From Candidatus Muiribacterium halophilum (lineage in GTDB: Bacteria; Muiribacteriota; Muiribacteriia; Muiribacteriales; Muiribacteriaceae): DNA of 64,000 nucleotides. The position numbers and the translations under genes are program-made. How positions within the stretch are numbered: the first letter of the stretch is position 1; each line of letters opens with the position of its first letter. Shown here piece after piece: positions 1 through 8,690 of this stretch. The DNA is taken from contig JALOAD010000005.1 of assembly GCA_023228995.1 (NCBI GenBank), forward strand, positions 62,001 to 126,000. The letters are read 5' to 3'. Under the pieces are notes generated by a model. That model saw nothing but the letters and a program-made list of their open reading frames with translations, had not been told where the DNA came from and did no database searches.

Positions 1-283
1 GACTTCGTTACAATGTGACTCTGTCACAGCTTTACTATTAACAAAATGTTCAATATTCAATGTCGAATGTCGAATTAAAAACAAAAACACTAAACCTCAA
101 AAAAAACATTTGCTATAAATCTACTCAATCTCGCTTCGCTCTAACCGTGCCAATCCGTGTAATCCGTGGTAAAATTTCTTTTGATTTTTGTCACTAATGT
201 CATACTATGACATGTCACGCTTCACCGCTTCTATAATTATTAATTTTTAATTCTTAATTCTTAATTGATGCTCTCCAAGCATC
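1..283. repeat. Gene-free stretch with dispersed intergenic repeats
   Basis: No open frame here looks coding. Positions 131-175 carry a copy of a repeat seen again at 5663-5707 and, more diverged, at 14649-14690; its core reads CCGTGTAATCCGTGGTAAA. Around 205-235 and at 20-30 are variants of another recurring phrase (TGTCACGCTT / CTGTCACAGCTTT) that also appears near 5760 and 58960-59190. A run of TTAATTCTTAATT-type low-complexity sequence lies at 240-265, just downstream of the gpmA stop. I see no clear terminator. Confidence 0.6.
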
Positions 284-1027
284 CTACCCTTTTGTCTGAT
301 TCGCTACTTCTGCTTCAAGTTCTTTTAATTTATCATCATCAGCAAGATAGTATTTTTTAATAGGTTTAAGATTTTCATCAAGTTCATAAACAAGAGGAAT
401 TCCAGTAGGAATATTAAGCTTTAAAATTTCAGCTTCACTCATATTATCAAGATGTTTTACAATAGCTCTAAGACTATTACCATGAGCTGCAATAAGAATA
501 TTCTCACCCTTTTTAATATCAGGAACAATATTTTCATTCCAAAATGGTAGAACTCTATCAAGAGTAAGTTTCAAACTCTCAGTTAAAGGAGCCTGACCTT
601 CTTTTAAATTTTTATATCTAGGATCTTTTGCAGGATTTCTTTCATCATCAGCTTCTAATGCAGGAGGAGTAATATCATAAGATCTTCTCCAAATTAAAAC
701 CTGATCTTCACCATATTTTTTAGCAGTATCAGCTTTATTTAAACCTTGTAAAGCACCATAATGTCTTTCATTAAGTTCCCATGCTCTAATAACAGGAACC
801 CAAAGAAGATCCATTTCTTCCATAGCAATAGACTGTGTTCTTATAGCTCTTTTAAGAACCGAAGTATAAATTTTATCAAAAGTAATATTGTTTTTTTTCA
901 AAACTTTACCAGCTTCTATAGCTTCATTAACACCTCTATCAGTTAAATCAACATCAGTCCAACCAGTAAACTGATTTGAAAGATTCCATTTGCTTTGACC
1001 ATGTCTAAGTAATACTAATTTATACAT
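284..1027 (-). CDS. gpmA: 2,3-bisphosphoglycerate-dependent phosphoglycerate mutase
   Basis: Interconverts 3- and 2-phosphoglycerate in glycolysis and gluconeogenesis in the cytoplasm, through a phosphohistidine intermediate. The 247-residue length matches the dimeric GpmA family (E. coli 250). The histidine-phosphatase signature LLRHGQS puts the phosphorylated histidine at residue 9; the acid residue of WELNERHYG is Glu87 and the second catalytic histidine is His182 in AAHGNSLRA, all at the expected spacing. The ATG is preceded by a good ribosome site (GGAGG, 1035-1039). It follows the tolC-like gene by 57 bases on the same strand, so it may be read from that promoter as well as its own. Family assignment is secure. 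Confidence 0.97.
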   Translation of the reverse strand: MYKLVLLRHGQSKWNLSNQFTGWTDVDLTDRGVNEAIEAGKVLKKNNITFDKIYTSVLKRAIRTQSIAMEEMDLLWVPVIRAWELNERHYGALQGLNKADTAKKYGEDQVLIWRRSYDITPPALEADDERNPAKDPRYKNLKEGQAPLTESLKLTLDRVLPFWNENIVPDIKKGENILIAAHGNSLRAIVKHLDNMSEAEILKLNIPTGIPLVYELDENLKPIKKYYLADDDKLKELEAEVANQTKG

Positions 1028-1084
1028 AAAACCTCCAATTTGAAGTTAAAATTACATAAAAATGTTACATTATTTTTAAAAAAA

Positions 1085-2323
1085 TCACAAATCAAGAACT
1101 TTATTTAAACTTCCCATAGATTTCAAATACTTGTATTTATCAACATAAAGATCATAAAGTGCTGAACTATATTCCATTTCTGACTTAGTATATTCAAGCT
1201 GAGCATCAAGAAAATCTGTATTTTTAACAATACCTTCTTTAAACTGTTCTTTAAGAATTTCAAGATTTCTCTTACTATTAGCAACTTGAATTTCACTCAC
1301 ATTTTTTAATGCTTCAGATTTTTCAACATTATATTTTGAACAATTAATCTCTAAAATCAAACTTTTTGATACATCTTCAAGCTCAAAATCATTAGCTTTT
1401 TTTGAATATTCTTCAGCTTGTTTTCCAGCCCATGATTTACCAAAATCATAAAACTTCCATTCAGCAACAATTGAAGTAGAATATCCAGAATCATTATCAT
1501 TAAAATCATGACCACTATAATTTTCATAAGTAAAATAAACTGATGGTTTCCATTCACCTTCAGCAACTTTTATTTTAATATCACCAATACGATTATTCAA
1601 AACCATAATTTCATACTCAGGTCTAAATTTTAAATATTCAGCAGCAATCTCATGTTTTTTCAAAGTAATATCCTGTTCTTTTGCATTAAATTCAGGATTT
1701 ATACCAGTATTTTTAATTATTCTTTCCTTTATAAGAGCAATATTATTTTTCAACTCAATAATCTGTTTATCAACATCAGAAATTCTAACTTTTATTTTAA
1801 GAAGATCAGAATCAAGAGCTAAACCATTTTTAAAATAAGATTCAACATCTTTAAGATGAACATTAAGAATTTCTCTTGCATCTTCTGAAACTTCAAGCAT
1901 TTTTAACAATTTCATAACTGCAAAATAATCTTCAATAACTTGAAAAACACTATTTTCTTTAATTAATCGATAATTAAGTTTAGCAATTTCCAAAGCAATA
2001 CCATTAATCTTTCTTGCATACTCAAGTTTACCACCAACATAAAGAGGAGAAGACATAATAAACTTATCAACATCAAACTTTTTATCCATAAGTGAAGGGG
2101 TAGGAATAGCTTCATCAACATCTTTTCTGATTTTTTGAATTTTCATTGATGGAGCTTTTTCAAGACTAGCTTTTTTATACAACTTTTCAGCTTTTTTCAT
2201 TTCAAAATAAGCTTTTTTAACATTAAGGTTATTTTGTGTTGTAGCTTTAATAACTTTTTCAAAATCCTCACCATAAACACCAATTACAGCAAACAAACTT
2301 AAAATCAAAAAAAATTTTTTCAT
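1085..2323 (-). CDS. TolC-family outer membrane efflux protein
   Basis: Predicted outer-membrane exit duct of a drug efflux or type I secretion system. It has a typical signal peptide (MKKFFLILSLFAVIGVYG), and the mature part is mostly long amphipathic helices with the internal duplication expected of TolC/OEP proteins; 412 residues is normal for the family. Its start overlaps the stop of the upstream TetR-type gene by 4 bases (ATGA type), so the two are translationally coupled. No membrane-fusion protein or inner-membrane pump gene follows: the next gene is gpmA. The partners must be encoded elsewhere or have been lost. The substrate is unknown. Confidence 0.85.
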   Translation of the reverse strand: MKKFFLILSLFAVIGVYGEDFEKVIKATTQNNLNVKKAYFEMKKAEKLYKKASLEKAPSMKIQKIRKDVDEAIPTPSLMDKKFDVDKFIMSSPLYVGGKLEYARKINGIALEIAKLNYRLIKENSVFQVIEDYFAVMKLLKMLEVSEDAREILNVHLKDVESYFKNGLALDSDLLKIKVRISDVDKQIIELKNNIALIKERIIKNTGINPEFNAKEQDITLKKHEIAAEYLKFRPEYEIMVLNNRIGDIKIKVAEGEWKPSVYFTYENYSGHDFNDNDSGYSTSIVAEWKFYDFGKSWAGKQAEEYSKKANDFELEDVSKSLILEINCSKYNVEKSEALKNVSEIQVANSKRNLEILKEQFKEGIVKNTDFLDAQLEYTKSEMEYSSALYDLYVDKYKYLKSMGSLNKVLDL

Positions 2324-2886
2324 TTTTTAGCTCCTATAATATTTTTAATAATTTTTTTAAGCTTAATAACAGAGTATCTTTTATTATTTCTATCACCAAA
2401 AAAAACAAGTTCAGTAACCATTCCCCAAAATATAATATGCAAAAAGTCAATATCATCCTCACTAATTTGACCATTATCAACAAATTTAGATATTCCTCTA
2501 TTTTTACATAAAAGAATATTATGATGCATATTATAAAAATCTTTAGAATCCTTGTTATCAAGATAAATTATAGAATTAATAACTCTTAATTCATCAATAT
2601 TAATACTAAAATAATCAAATACCATATTAAGACAATTAAACAAAAAATCTTCAAAAACATCATATTTTTCTAATAAATCATTAACATTTGCAGAAAAATA
2701 CTCTTCATGTTTTTTTAAAATAGCTTCTAAAATAGCTTCCTTACTATCAAAATAATTGTAAATAGTACCTTTTGCAACATTAACTTTTTTTGAAATATCA
2801 TCAACCGAAGTACAACCATAGCCAAATTCAGCAAAAAGTTTGATAGAGCCCTTTAATATAAGATTTTTTTTATTTTTTTTATTCAT
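2320..2886 (-). CDS. TetR/AcrR-family transcriptional repressor
   Basis: One-component ligand-responsive repressor, 188 residues. The N-terminal helix-turn-helix is clear (residues about 26-52, TSVDDISKKVNVAKGTIYNY with FDSKE after it). The C-terminal ligand-binding half is diverged, as usual. It is the first gene of a two-gene operon with the tolC-like gene, and a near-perfect palindrome lies 15 bases upstream of its start (2901-2920). It therefore probably represses itself and the efflux channel until an inducer binds. A GAAGGG ribosome site precedes the ATG. The inducer cannot be told from the sequence. Confidence 0.92.
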   Translation of the reverse strand: MNKKNKKNLILKGSIKLFAEFGYGCTSVDDISKKVNVAKGTIYNYFDSKEAILEAILKKHEEYFSANVNDLLEKYDVFEDFLFNCLNMVFDYFSINIDELRVINSIIYLDNKDSKDFYNMHHNILLCKNRGISKFVDNGQISEDDIDFLHIIFWGMVTELVFFGDRNNKRYSVIKLKKIIKNIIGAKK

Positions 2887-2900
2887 ATACCCTTCTTTTT

Positions 2901-2920
2901 TTGACTGACCAGTCAGTCAA
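2901..2920. promoter_or_regulatory. Palindromic TetR-type operator
   Basis: TTGACTGAC-CA-GTCAGTCAA: two perfect 9-base arms around a 2-base centre. TGACNNNN-type arms with this overall form are typical of TetR/AcrR-family operators. The site lies immediately upstream of the tetR start codon, overlapping the expected promoter/leader, so autoregulation is the simplest reading. Confidence 0.8.
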
Positions 2921-3158
2921 ATCCATAAATAACTCTATCAAAATCTAAAATAAAAATCAAATATAAAGTTAAAAATATAAATTCTTAGGAATGTTTTTAA
3001 AATCAAATTGTATGATATTTCTCAATAAATTGACTTGCGGAGAACATAAAAACATAGTTTTTCTTTAATATACAATTTCACATTAATAAAAAAAGTATTT
3101 GTTTTTATTAACACTATGCAAGCTTATCGTAAAATCACACAAATGTAATATAGACAAT

Positions 3159-4088
3159 TTATTCAACCAAAACTTCCGACTTATATTCAGCAATTTTCTC
3201 AAACAATTTGAGTTGTTCAATTCGTTCTTGTTCATATTCAATTGGTTCTGCATTATAATTAGTTATCAATGCCTCAACCATTGGATTTCTATTCGACACT
3301 CTCCCACCAACATGATAAAAATGATTTCTTGTAAGAATTGGAAACTTAGCCCACAGATTTTCGATATAATCATTTTTCCTATAATCATTATTATGCCATG
3401 TTGATAATATAAAACTGGCTTTTGTACTATTTAAAGCATGAAATAACTCATTTTCTTTTTCATCATCCCACCCATTAAAATAATCAGTGTGTCTTCCAAT
3501 ATATGGTGGATCACAATAGATAATATCGCCTTCTTTACCTAATGCTATAGTGTCGTTAAAATCCTGACACCTAAATTCAAAATCATTGAACTGGAGTAAA
3601 AAAAATACATACTCTAATTGATTCACAATCTTAGTAACATATGCCTGTGCAAATCGTTCTGGTTTTCTACAAAACGGAACATTGAAACCACCTTTGCGAT
3701 TAAATCTAATCATTCCGTTAAAACATGATCGATTTAAAAAAAGAAAATCTAAAGGATTGTGTTCTTTGTTAAATCTTTCTCTTATTGAATAATAATGTTC
3801 TTCACCTTTAGTTAAAAGTAGTTCTCCTTCTTTCTGTAAAAATCTCTTAGCAATAGCAGGAGTCACTTTTTTATTTTGTAATGCTTTGTAAAAGTTTATA
3901 AGATGAGGATTCGTATCGCATAGAATAGTGACCTTAGGTACAATATTGAATGCTACCACCCCTGTACCCATAAATGGTTCTATCCAAGTGTTGTTAAATG
4001 GAGCTGGTATAACGCTCTTTATCCAAGGAACTAATTTAGTTTTAATACCTTGAGATTTTATTGGTGGAACATAGATTTTTTTACCCAA
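3159..4088 (-). CDS. Dam-family adenine-N6 DNA methyltransferase (M.EcoRV-like)
   Basis: Modification enzyme of a type II restriction-modification pair; transfers a methyl group from S-adenosylmethionine to adenine. SAM-binding motif I is FMGTG (residues 39-43), the catalytic motif IV is DPPY (193-196), and the Dam-type block [22 protein letters not shown] is present, placing it with Dam, DpnM and M.EcoRV. The partner gene encodes an EcoRV-like nuclease, so the expected target is GATATC; this is inference. The start is a TTG, supported by AAGGAG 7 bases upstream; that ribosome site sits in the last codons of the nuclease gene, whose stop is only 4 bases away. The frame is intact, so methylation should be active. 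Confidence 0.92.
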   Translation of the reverse strand: MGKKIYVPPIKSQGIKTKLVPWIKSVIPAPFNNTWIEPFMGTGVVAFNIVPKVTILCDTNPHLINFYKALQNKKVTPAIAKRFLQKEGELLLTKGEEHYYSIRERFNKEHNPLDFLFLNRSCFNGMIRFNRKGGFNVPFCRKPERFAQAYVTKIVNQLEYVFFLLQFNDFEFRCQDFNDTIALGKEGDIIYCDPPYIGRHTDYFNGWDDEKENELFHALNSTKASFILSTWHNNDYRKNDYIENLWAKFPILTRNHFYHVGGRVSNRNPMVEALITNYNAEPIEYEQERIEQLKLFEKIAEYKSEVLVE

Positions 4089-4092
4089 TTTG

Positions 4093-4913
4093 TTACTCCT
4101 TAGACCTTTTTGGAACTATTAAATTTAAATTACCTCTTCGATAGTTAACAAATTCTTTCAATGAAGAAATAACTTTAATTTTACCATTGCCATCAGGAAT
4201 TTTTATTTTTTGAAAATTAATCCAATAGTCATCAAACCATTTTTCTCCAAGTTCAGAAAACATTCCTCTACCATTGATAATATCTTCAATGTGATTTATA
4301 CTACCAATGTTTGCAGTATTTCCACTTCCACTTTTATCACTTGCAATTTTCCACTTTTCAACGACAAATAATTGAAAATCCTTGACGACAGAAGAAATAG
4401 ATTTAATATGCGATATATTATAACTCCGAGTTTCACTAATATCTGAGCCATCTACACGACTATATATTATTCCTAAACAAAAATGACCTGCATATTGATT
4501 GTAAGGAAACTGGATATTTTTCGTAATATTCCTATTTTGAAAATAAGCACCATGAGAACCCAAAGTAAACCCATTACACAAGTGTGGTTTTTTTTATTTC
4601 TGTAAGTAGTTTTAAAATCAACAGCAAATTTCAATTTTTCATTATCTTCTTTCACAAACGATATATCAGGATAATAGTTTTGGTGGTCTGCGAGTACCAC
4701 TTTGTATCCATATTTATTTGCAAATTCTAAAATTTTTGGAAAAAGATGTATTTCAAGTATTTTAGACAAGACCTTAGTGTCACCTGAAATAGTATAAACA
4801 TTTTCAAATATATCAATAAAGCCTTTTACTGTCCATTGACCGTCAGACGAACTAATATGTTTTTGGAATGTTTCAACGAATTTCTTCAGTTGTCTTTCAA
4901 ACTTTTTTTTCAT
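4093..4913 (-). pseudogene. EcoRV-type type II restriction endonuclease, interrupted by a frameshift
   Basis: Two overlapping frames (4473-4913 and 4093-about 4590) together give one about 273-residue protein that aligns along its length with EcoRV (245). In the first frame: GDTKVLSKILE (EcoRV GDTKVLSTIFE, with Glu54 matching Glu45), the active-site YPD (Asp83) and VDFKTTY (Asp99, Lys101). In the second: FTLGS, NITKNIQFPYNQYAGH, SGSGNTANIGSI, FDDYWINFQ, each with a clear EcoRV counterpart. The break falls in eight A residues (T run 4588-4595 on the plus strand). Adding one A, or a -1 ribosomal slip on A AAA AAC, joins the frames as NKKK-PHLCNGFTLG. It may be a decayed gene, a sequencing indel, or a programmed frameshift. 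It lies first in an operon with its methylase. Confidence 0.9.
4587..4596 (-). other. Candidate -1 slippery site A AAA AAC in the EcoRV-like gene
   Basis: On the coding strand the zero frame reads AAT AAA AAA AAC CAC. The last three A-rich codons contain the heptamer A AAA AAC in the X XXY YYZ register of -1 ribosomal frameshifting. After a -1 slip the next codon is CCA, which opens directly into the second half of the nuclease. The same run could also support transcriptional slippage. Just downstream is only a small hairpin (ACAC TT GTGT), so no strong stimulatory structure is evident. Confidence 0.5.
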
Positions 4914-5163
4914 TTAACCAATTTCCCATTTTTATACTCCCTGTATACAACAACCATCTTAAAAGCAAGATTATTATAACAAAAATCTTCTATTCTATAA
5001 ACAATAATATGATAAGCCTTGATAAAACTTGCGAATATATTATAACAATTATTTACCTTAATAAAAAATTATAAGTAATACAAAATTTAAAGTCAAGACT
5101 TTTATTGTTTATTATACCATTAACAAAACTTAATTAAGAATTTTACAACAATATCTATAAATC

Positions 5164-5541
5164 TCACTCAAAAAATGAATCTACCATTTCTTTAGTTTTA
5201 TCATTGTAAAACCACTTGTAATTTTTTTTCATTTTTTCTATCAAATCAATATCTTCATTATCTAAAATCTTTTCAACTAATTCTAATCTACTTTTTTCAA
5301 TAAAATTAATATAATCATCTATTTTCAATATTTCAGAAAGTTTTTCCTTTCCAACTATTTCTTCTAAACATAATAAAACATCTTCACTAAACATAAATTC
5401 TTTATTAAATTTTTTCTTAAGCTCTGTAAAAAACTTTTGAAAAAACTTATTTTGATAACCTGAATCAAGCTTAGTAAAAAAAAGTCTAGCTTCTGTATAA
5501 AAAACTTTTTCTGATAAATAATCGTTATATATTTTTTTCAC
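5164..5541 (-). CDS. Hypothetical protein, 125 residues
   Basis: I do not recognise this protein. It is highly charged (Lys/Glu-rich), predicted all-helical, with no signal peptide or membrane segment and only one cysteine. The start appears to be GTG, with only a weak ribosome site (GATAAG) before it. It stands alone between the restriction-modification operon and the Bat operon, flanked on the left by 90 bases of AT-rich sequence and on the right by a repeat-filled gap. Its codon choice resembles its neighbours, which supports it being real. It could be a small accessory gene brought in with the restriction system, but nothing in the sequence proves that. Confidence 0.55.
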   Translation of the reverse strand: MKKIYNDYLSEKVFYTEARLFFTKLDSGYQNKFFQKFFTELKKKFNKEFMFSEDVLLCLEEIVGKEKLSEILKIDDYINFIEKSRLELVEKILDNEDIDLIEKMKKNYKWFYNDKTKEMVDSFFE

Positions 5542-5857
5542 CTTATCATTTTCATTCTTTCCAAAATTTAAAACATAATATCTTGATAATATGTTTTAAA
5601 AATCAGTATTATTCTTTAAAATAAAAAAATAAAATAATTTTATATGGATTTACAAGTTAGCACTTCGCTTCGCTCTATCCGTGTAAATCCGTGTAATCCG
5701 TGGTAAATATGGGTTTGATTTTTTTAAATCAGATCCCGGCTCAAAATCATACCGGGATGACATGTCACGCTACATCTGTCACAGCTTTTTGTACTTTTAT
5801 TTTAACTTCTCACTAGGATTATTTATAATCCGCTTACATAAATTTCTTTGAAATTTA
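5542..5857. repeat. Gene-free gap with two dispersed repeats
   Basis: This 316-base gap contains a copy of the CCGTGTAATCCGTGGTAAA repeat at 5663-5707, a palindromic GATCCCGGCTC...CCGGGATGACA element at 5730-5762, and directly after it a TGTCACGCT/CTGTCACAGCTTTT phrase. The rest is AT-rich. I see no terminator for the Bat operon, which is transcribed toward 5858 from the right. Confidence 0.65.
5730..5762. repeat. Palindromic GATCCCGGCTC...CCGGGATGACA element
   Basis: Imperfect palindrome: AGATCCCGGCTC, a short centre, then ACCGGGATGACA. Other copies: 14793-14826, 16979-17011 (degenerate), 42731-42762 and 59043-59075. All five are in intergenic space. Confidence 0.8.
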
Positions 5858-6862
5858 TCACTCCCTTTTCTTCCAGTAATTAATAAAAAAAGTTTCAAAC
5901 AGCAAAAATAAAAATGCTGGAATTAAAAAATACCTGTATTTTTCAAGCTTTCTCTCACGCTTTTCAGTAGCAATAACACTCTTATCAAAAGCCTGAATAT
6001 CATTAAAAACTGTGTTTATCTCAGCAAAGTCGTATCCAATCTTTATATATTTACCAGAATTTAATCTAGCAATGTTTTTAAGACTTTCTTCCTCTAATTT
6101 AGAAATAACAATATTCCCACGATATTTTTTAACTCCATCTCTTCTACCCTTATCATCAAAATCGGGAACAGGACCACCTTTCTCTGTACCAACACCTAAA
6201 GTATAAACTGTATAATCAGATAATCTCAAAAACGAATCTGGAGTCTTTTCAAGATCTTCTCCATCTGAGTAAACAATCATAAGCTTCTGTAAAGCCTGAG
6301 ATCTATCAGCCATATCTCTCACTCTATTAAATAAATTAGCATAATTAGTACCTTGAATTGGAAAATCACTCGGATCCATATTATCTAGTGCTAAAGATAC
6401 TGTATAATAATCTGTAGTAAATGGAACCATTATAAAAGAATCCCCAGCAAAAAGAACAAGCGAAACTCTATCTCCTGTGAGTCTTGAGAGTAAATTTCTA
6501 ATGCTTTCTTTAGTTCTAATATATCGTGAAGGTTTAAGATCTTCAGCATTCATACTTTTAGAAACATCAACAGCAATGATAATATCAATACCTTCTCTAT
6601 TAATATTTATAGACTCACTTCCCCATTTAGGTCTTGCGAGAGTAAAAGTAATAAGTAATATTACAAAAACAAGTAAAAAACTTCTAACAAAAAAATTACC
6701 CTTAACATTAAAATTTGAATTTTTAAGAAAATTTTCATAAGTAAAATATTTTAATACAAATTTTTTCCTAAAATTATAAGCTAATACAATCATTATCACA
6801 ATTAAAGGAATTAAAAATAACAGAAGAAAATTAATCGGTTCATAAAATAAACTTAAAAACAT
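5858..6862 (-). CDS. BatB-like von Willebrand factor A membrane protein
   Basis: Membrane-anchored VWA protein of the MoxR/Bat cluster, 334 residues. Two hydrophobic segments lie near the N-terminus (about 8-30 and 60-77) and one near the C-terminus (about 308-326), with the VWA domain between them. The metal-binding MIDAS motif is DVSKS starting at Asp99, with the downstream Thr and YSDGED elements also visible. It is the last gene of the operon, 12 bases after batA. In the families known, Bat proteins act with a MoxR ATPase in envelope integrity or stress tolerance; the exact client is unknown here. Confidence 0.88.
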   Translation of the reverse strand: MFLSLFYEPINFLLLFLIPLIVIMIVLAYNFRKKFVLKYFTYENFLKNSNFNVKGNFFVRSFLLVFVILLITFTLARPKWGSESININREGIDIIIAVDVSKSMNAEDLKPSRYIRTKESIRNLLSRLTGDRVSLVLFAGDSFIMVPFTTDYYTVSLALDNMDPSDFPIQGTNYANLFNRVRDMADRSQALQKLMIVYSDGEDLEKTPDSFLRLSDYTVYTLGVGTEKGGPVPDFDDKGRRDGVKKYRGNIVISKLEEESLKNIARLNSGKYIKIGYDFAEINTVFNDIQAFDKSVIATEKRERKLEKYRYFLIPAFLFLLFETFFINYWKKRE

Positions 6863-6874
6863 TTTATCTCCTTT

Positions 6875-7837
6875 TTATGGCAATCTTTTAAATAAAATAT
6901 CAAATAGTAATATTTCAGAAAAAAGCAATATTAAAGCAATATATAATAAATGAGGAAAATACTCTTTAACCTGTGCAAATACCTGAGATTCAATTTTAGT
7001 CTTTTCTAATTCAGATATGTCATTATAAATATCCTCCAGAGAATCCATATCCTGAGCTCTATAATATTTACCACCAGTTAATGATGATATTTTTTTAAGA
7101 AGTTCTTCATCAATATGAGTATCAATATAAGTTGGAACAGTAAAACCCTGATTATTTTTAACTTTTATAACAGATCTACCTTCTTTTCCAACACCTACTG
7201 TATATATTTTAATACCATTTTCATGAGCAGTCTTTGCAGCAGTTTCAGGATGAATTTCACCAGCATTATTAACACCATCAGTAAGAAGAACAACAATTTT
7301 TGATTTAGAATTGCTTTTTTCAAACCTTGAAATAGCAGTTGCAAGAGCATTACCAATAGCAGTTCCATCTGGAAGCATATAAAAATCAACATCATTTAAA
7401 AAATCTTTTAAAACAGCATAATCCAAAGTAAAAGGAACTCTATTTATAGCAGCTCCAGCAAATACAACAAGACCAATTCTGTCGTTTTTCCTACCATCAA
7501 TAAATCGATTAATAACTTTTTTACTAGCTTCAAGTCTATTTGGAGAAAAATCCTCTGCAAGCATACTTGTTGAAGTATCAACTGCAAGCATTATATCAAT
7601 TCCATCACCATAAAAAATCTCTTTTTCAAGATAATGCTGAGGACCTGCAATTGCAAAAACAATCAGTATAAGACAAATACCTCTAATAATATATCTACAA
7701 TACTTGAGAATATTACCTTTTTTATAATCACCACTACCAGGAATATAAATATTATTTTCCAAAAATCGGATTTTGAGAAAAATAACTATTATCACAGGAA
7801 TAAGCAATAATAGATACAAACTATTCTCAATTCTCAT
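6875..7837 (-). CDS. BatA-like von Willebrand factor A membrane protein
   Basis: Paralogue of the next gene, 320 residues, with the same plan: two N-terminal membrane segments (about 5-21 and 51-64), a VWA domain and a C-terminal membrane segment (about 296-313). The MIDAS motif is DTSTS from Asp87, with LLTDGVNNAG further on. Its start overlaps the end of the upstream gene by 11 bases, indicating coupled translation. BatA and BatB homologues are usually found together and probably form a membrane complex via their VWA domains. Confidence 0.9.
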   Translation of the reverse strand: MRIENSLYLLLLIPVIIVIFLKIRFLENNIYIPGSGDYKKGNILKYCRYIIRGICLILIVFAIAGPQHYLEKEIFYGDGIDIMLAVDTSTSMLAEDFSPNRLEASKKVINRFIDGRKNDRIGLVVFAGAAINRVPFTLDYAVLKDFLNDVDFYMLPDGTAIGNALATAISRFEKSNSKSKIVVLLTDGVNNAGEIHPETAAKTAHENGIKIYTVGVGKEGRSVIKVKNNQGFTVPTYIDTHIDEELLKKISSLTGGKYYRAQDMDSLEDIYNDISELEKTKIESQVFAQVKEYFPHLLYIALILLFSEILLFDILFKRLP

Positions 7838-8690
7838 CGTTTTCTACCTCTCTTGTTTTTAATACATAATCTTTAGTAAAATCAAACATTTTATTAAGTT
7901 CATCAGCTTCCATAGAATACTTTGCAAATTTAACAAGATCCATTTTTTGAAACATCTGTACTATATAATGAAAATCAGGAATATAATCTTTATTACTAAA
8001 ATAAAATCTTTCAATCTCAGCAGTTGTCATCTCACCACAATAAAAGCTAAATCTACCTTCAATATAATTACGCAATATACTTGAAAGATCAAGACAATAT
8101 TCTTTTTGCCTATTAGATTCAATATAATTTTTTAATTTAAGTTCTTCAAGTTCTCTCAAAGCTTTTTTATGAGGCTTTTCTTTAATTTTTTCAAGAAGAC
8201 CAAGTTTAATTTTATTTTTTAATAAAAAATATAAAATAATAGCAATAATCAGAACAATTACAATAATCAATATAGTAATAGCTAAATATGAATACTTTGA
8301 ATAAATATCAAAAAACGGAGCAAGAGGAGCTGGTGAAAAATTCTCACTATCACCAATAAGAGTATTAACAAATATCTCAATAGTATCGGTTTTAACAGTA
8401 AAATCCTCATTTAAATCTGTAATCAAAATATCCTGAGAATTAATAAATAAATTACCTTCTCCAATTGGAAACAAATTGTAATTAACCTTATTTTCCACTG
8501 TATCAACAGATAATAATTCAAAATCATAAAACTTAGGAGAAAACTCTTTTAATTTTTCATTATCATCAAATTCAATAGTGAATTTGATCTTTGAACCAAA
8601 GTTAATCTCTTTAGTATCAACATAATACTCTATAGAATAACTATTCAAAGTACAAATTAAAATCAATAGCAAAAGAATTACTCTTTTCAT
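7827..8690 (-). CDS. BatD/DUF4381-like membrane protein of the Bat operon
   Basis: A 287-residue protein with a signal peptide (MKRVILLLLILICTLNSYS), an exported N-terminal part of about 110 residues that looks beta-rich, one transmembrane segment (about 133-157) and a basic, helical cytoplasmic tail of about 125 residues. That layout and its place between DUF58 and batA fit the BatD or DUF4381 component of MoxR clusters. It is much shorter than typical BatD proteins, so it may be a minimal form. It overlaps both neighbours by 1 and 11 bases. The assignment rests as much on context as on sequence. Confidence 0.65.
   Translation of the reverse strand: MKRVILLLLILICTLNSYSIEYYVDTKEINFGSKIKFTIEFDDNEKLKEFSPKFYDFELLSVDTVENKVNYNLFPIGEGNLFINSQDILITDLNEDFTVKTDTIEIFVNTLIGDSENFSPAPLAPFFDIYSKYSYLAITILIIVIVLIIAIILYFLLKNKIKLGLLEKIKEKPHKKALRELEELKLKNYIESNRQKEYCLDLSSILRNYIEGRFSFYCGEMTTAEIERFYFSNKDYIPDFHYIVQMFQKMDLVKFAKYSMEADELNKMFDFTKDYVLKTREVENDEN

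Noticed and set aside
3083-3111. AT-only inverted repeat TTAATAAAAA...TTTTTATTAA as a terminator for the methylase gene
   Set aside because: The stem has no G or C and no clear T run follows on the minus strand; such repeats are common by chance in this composition.
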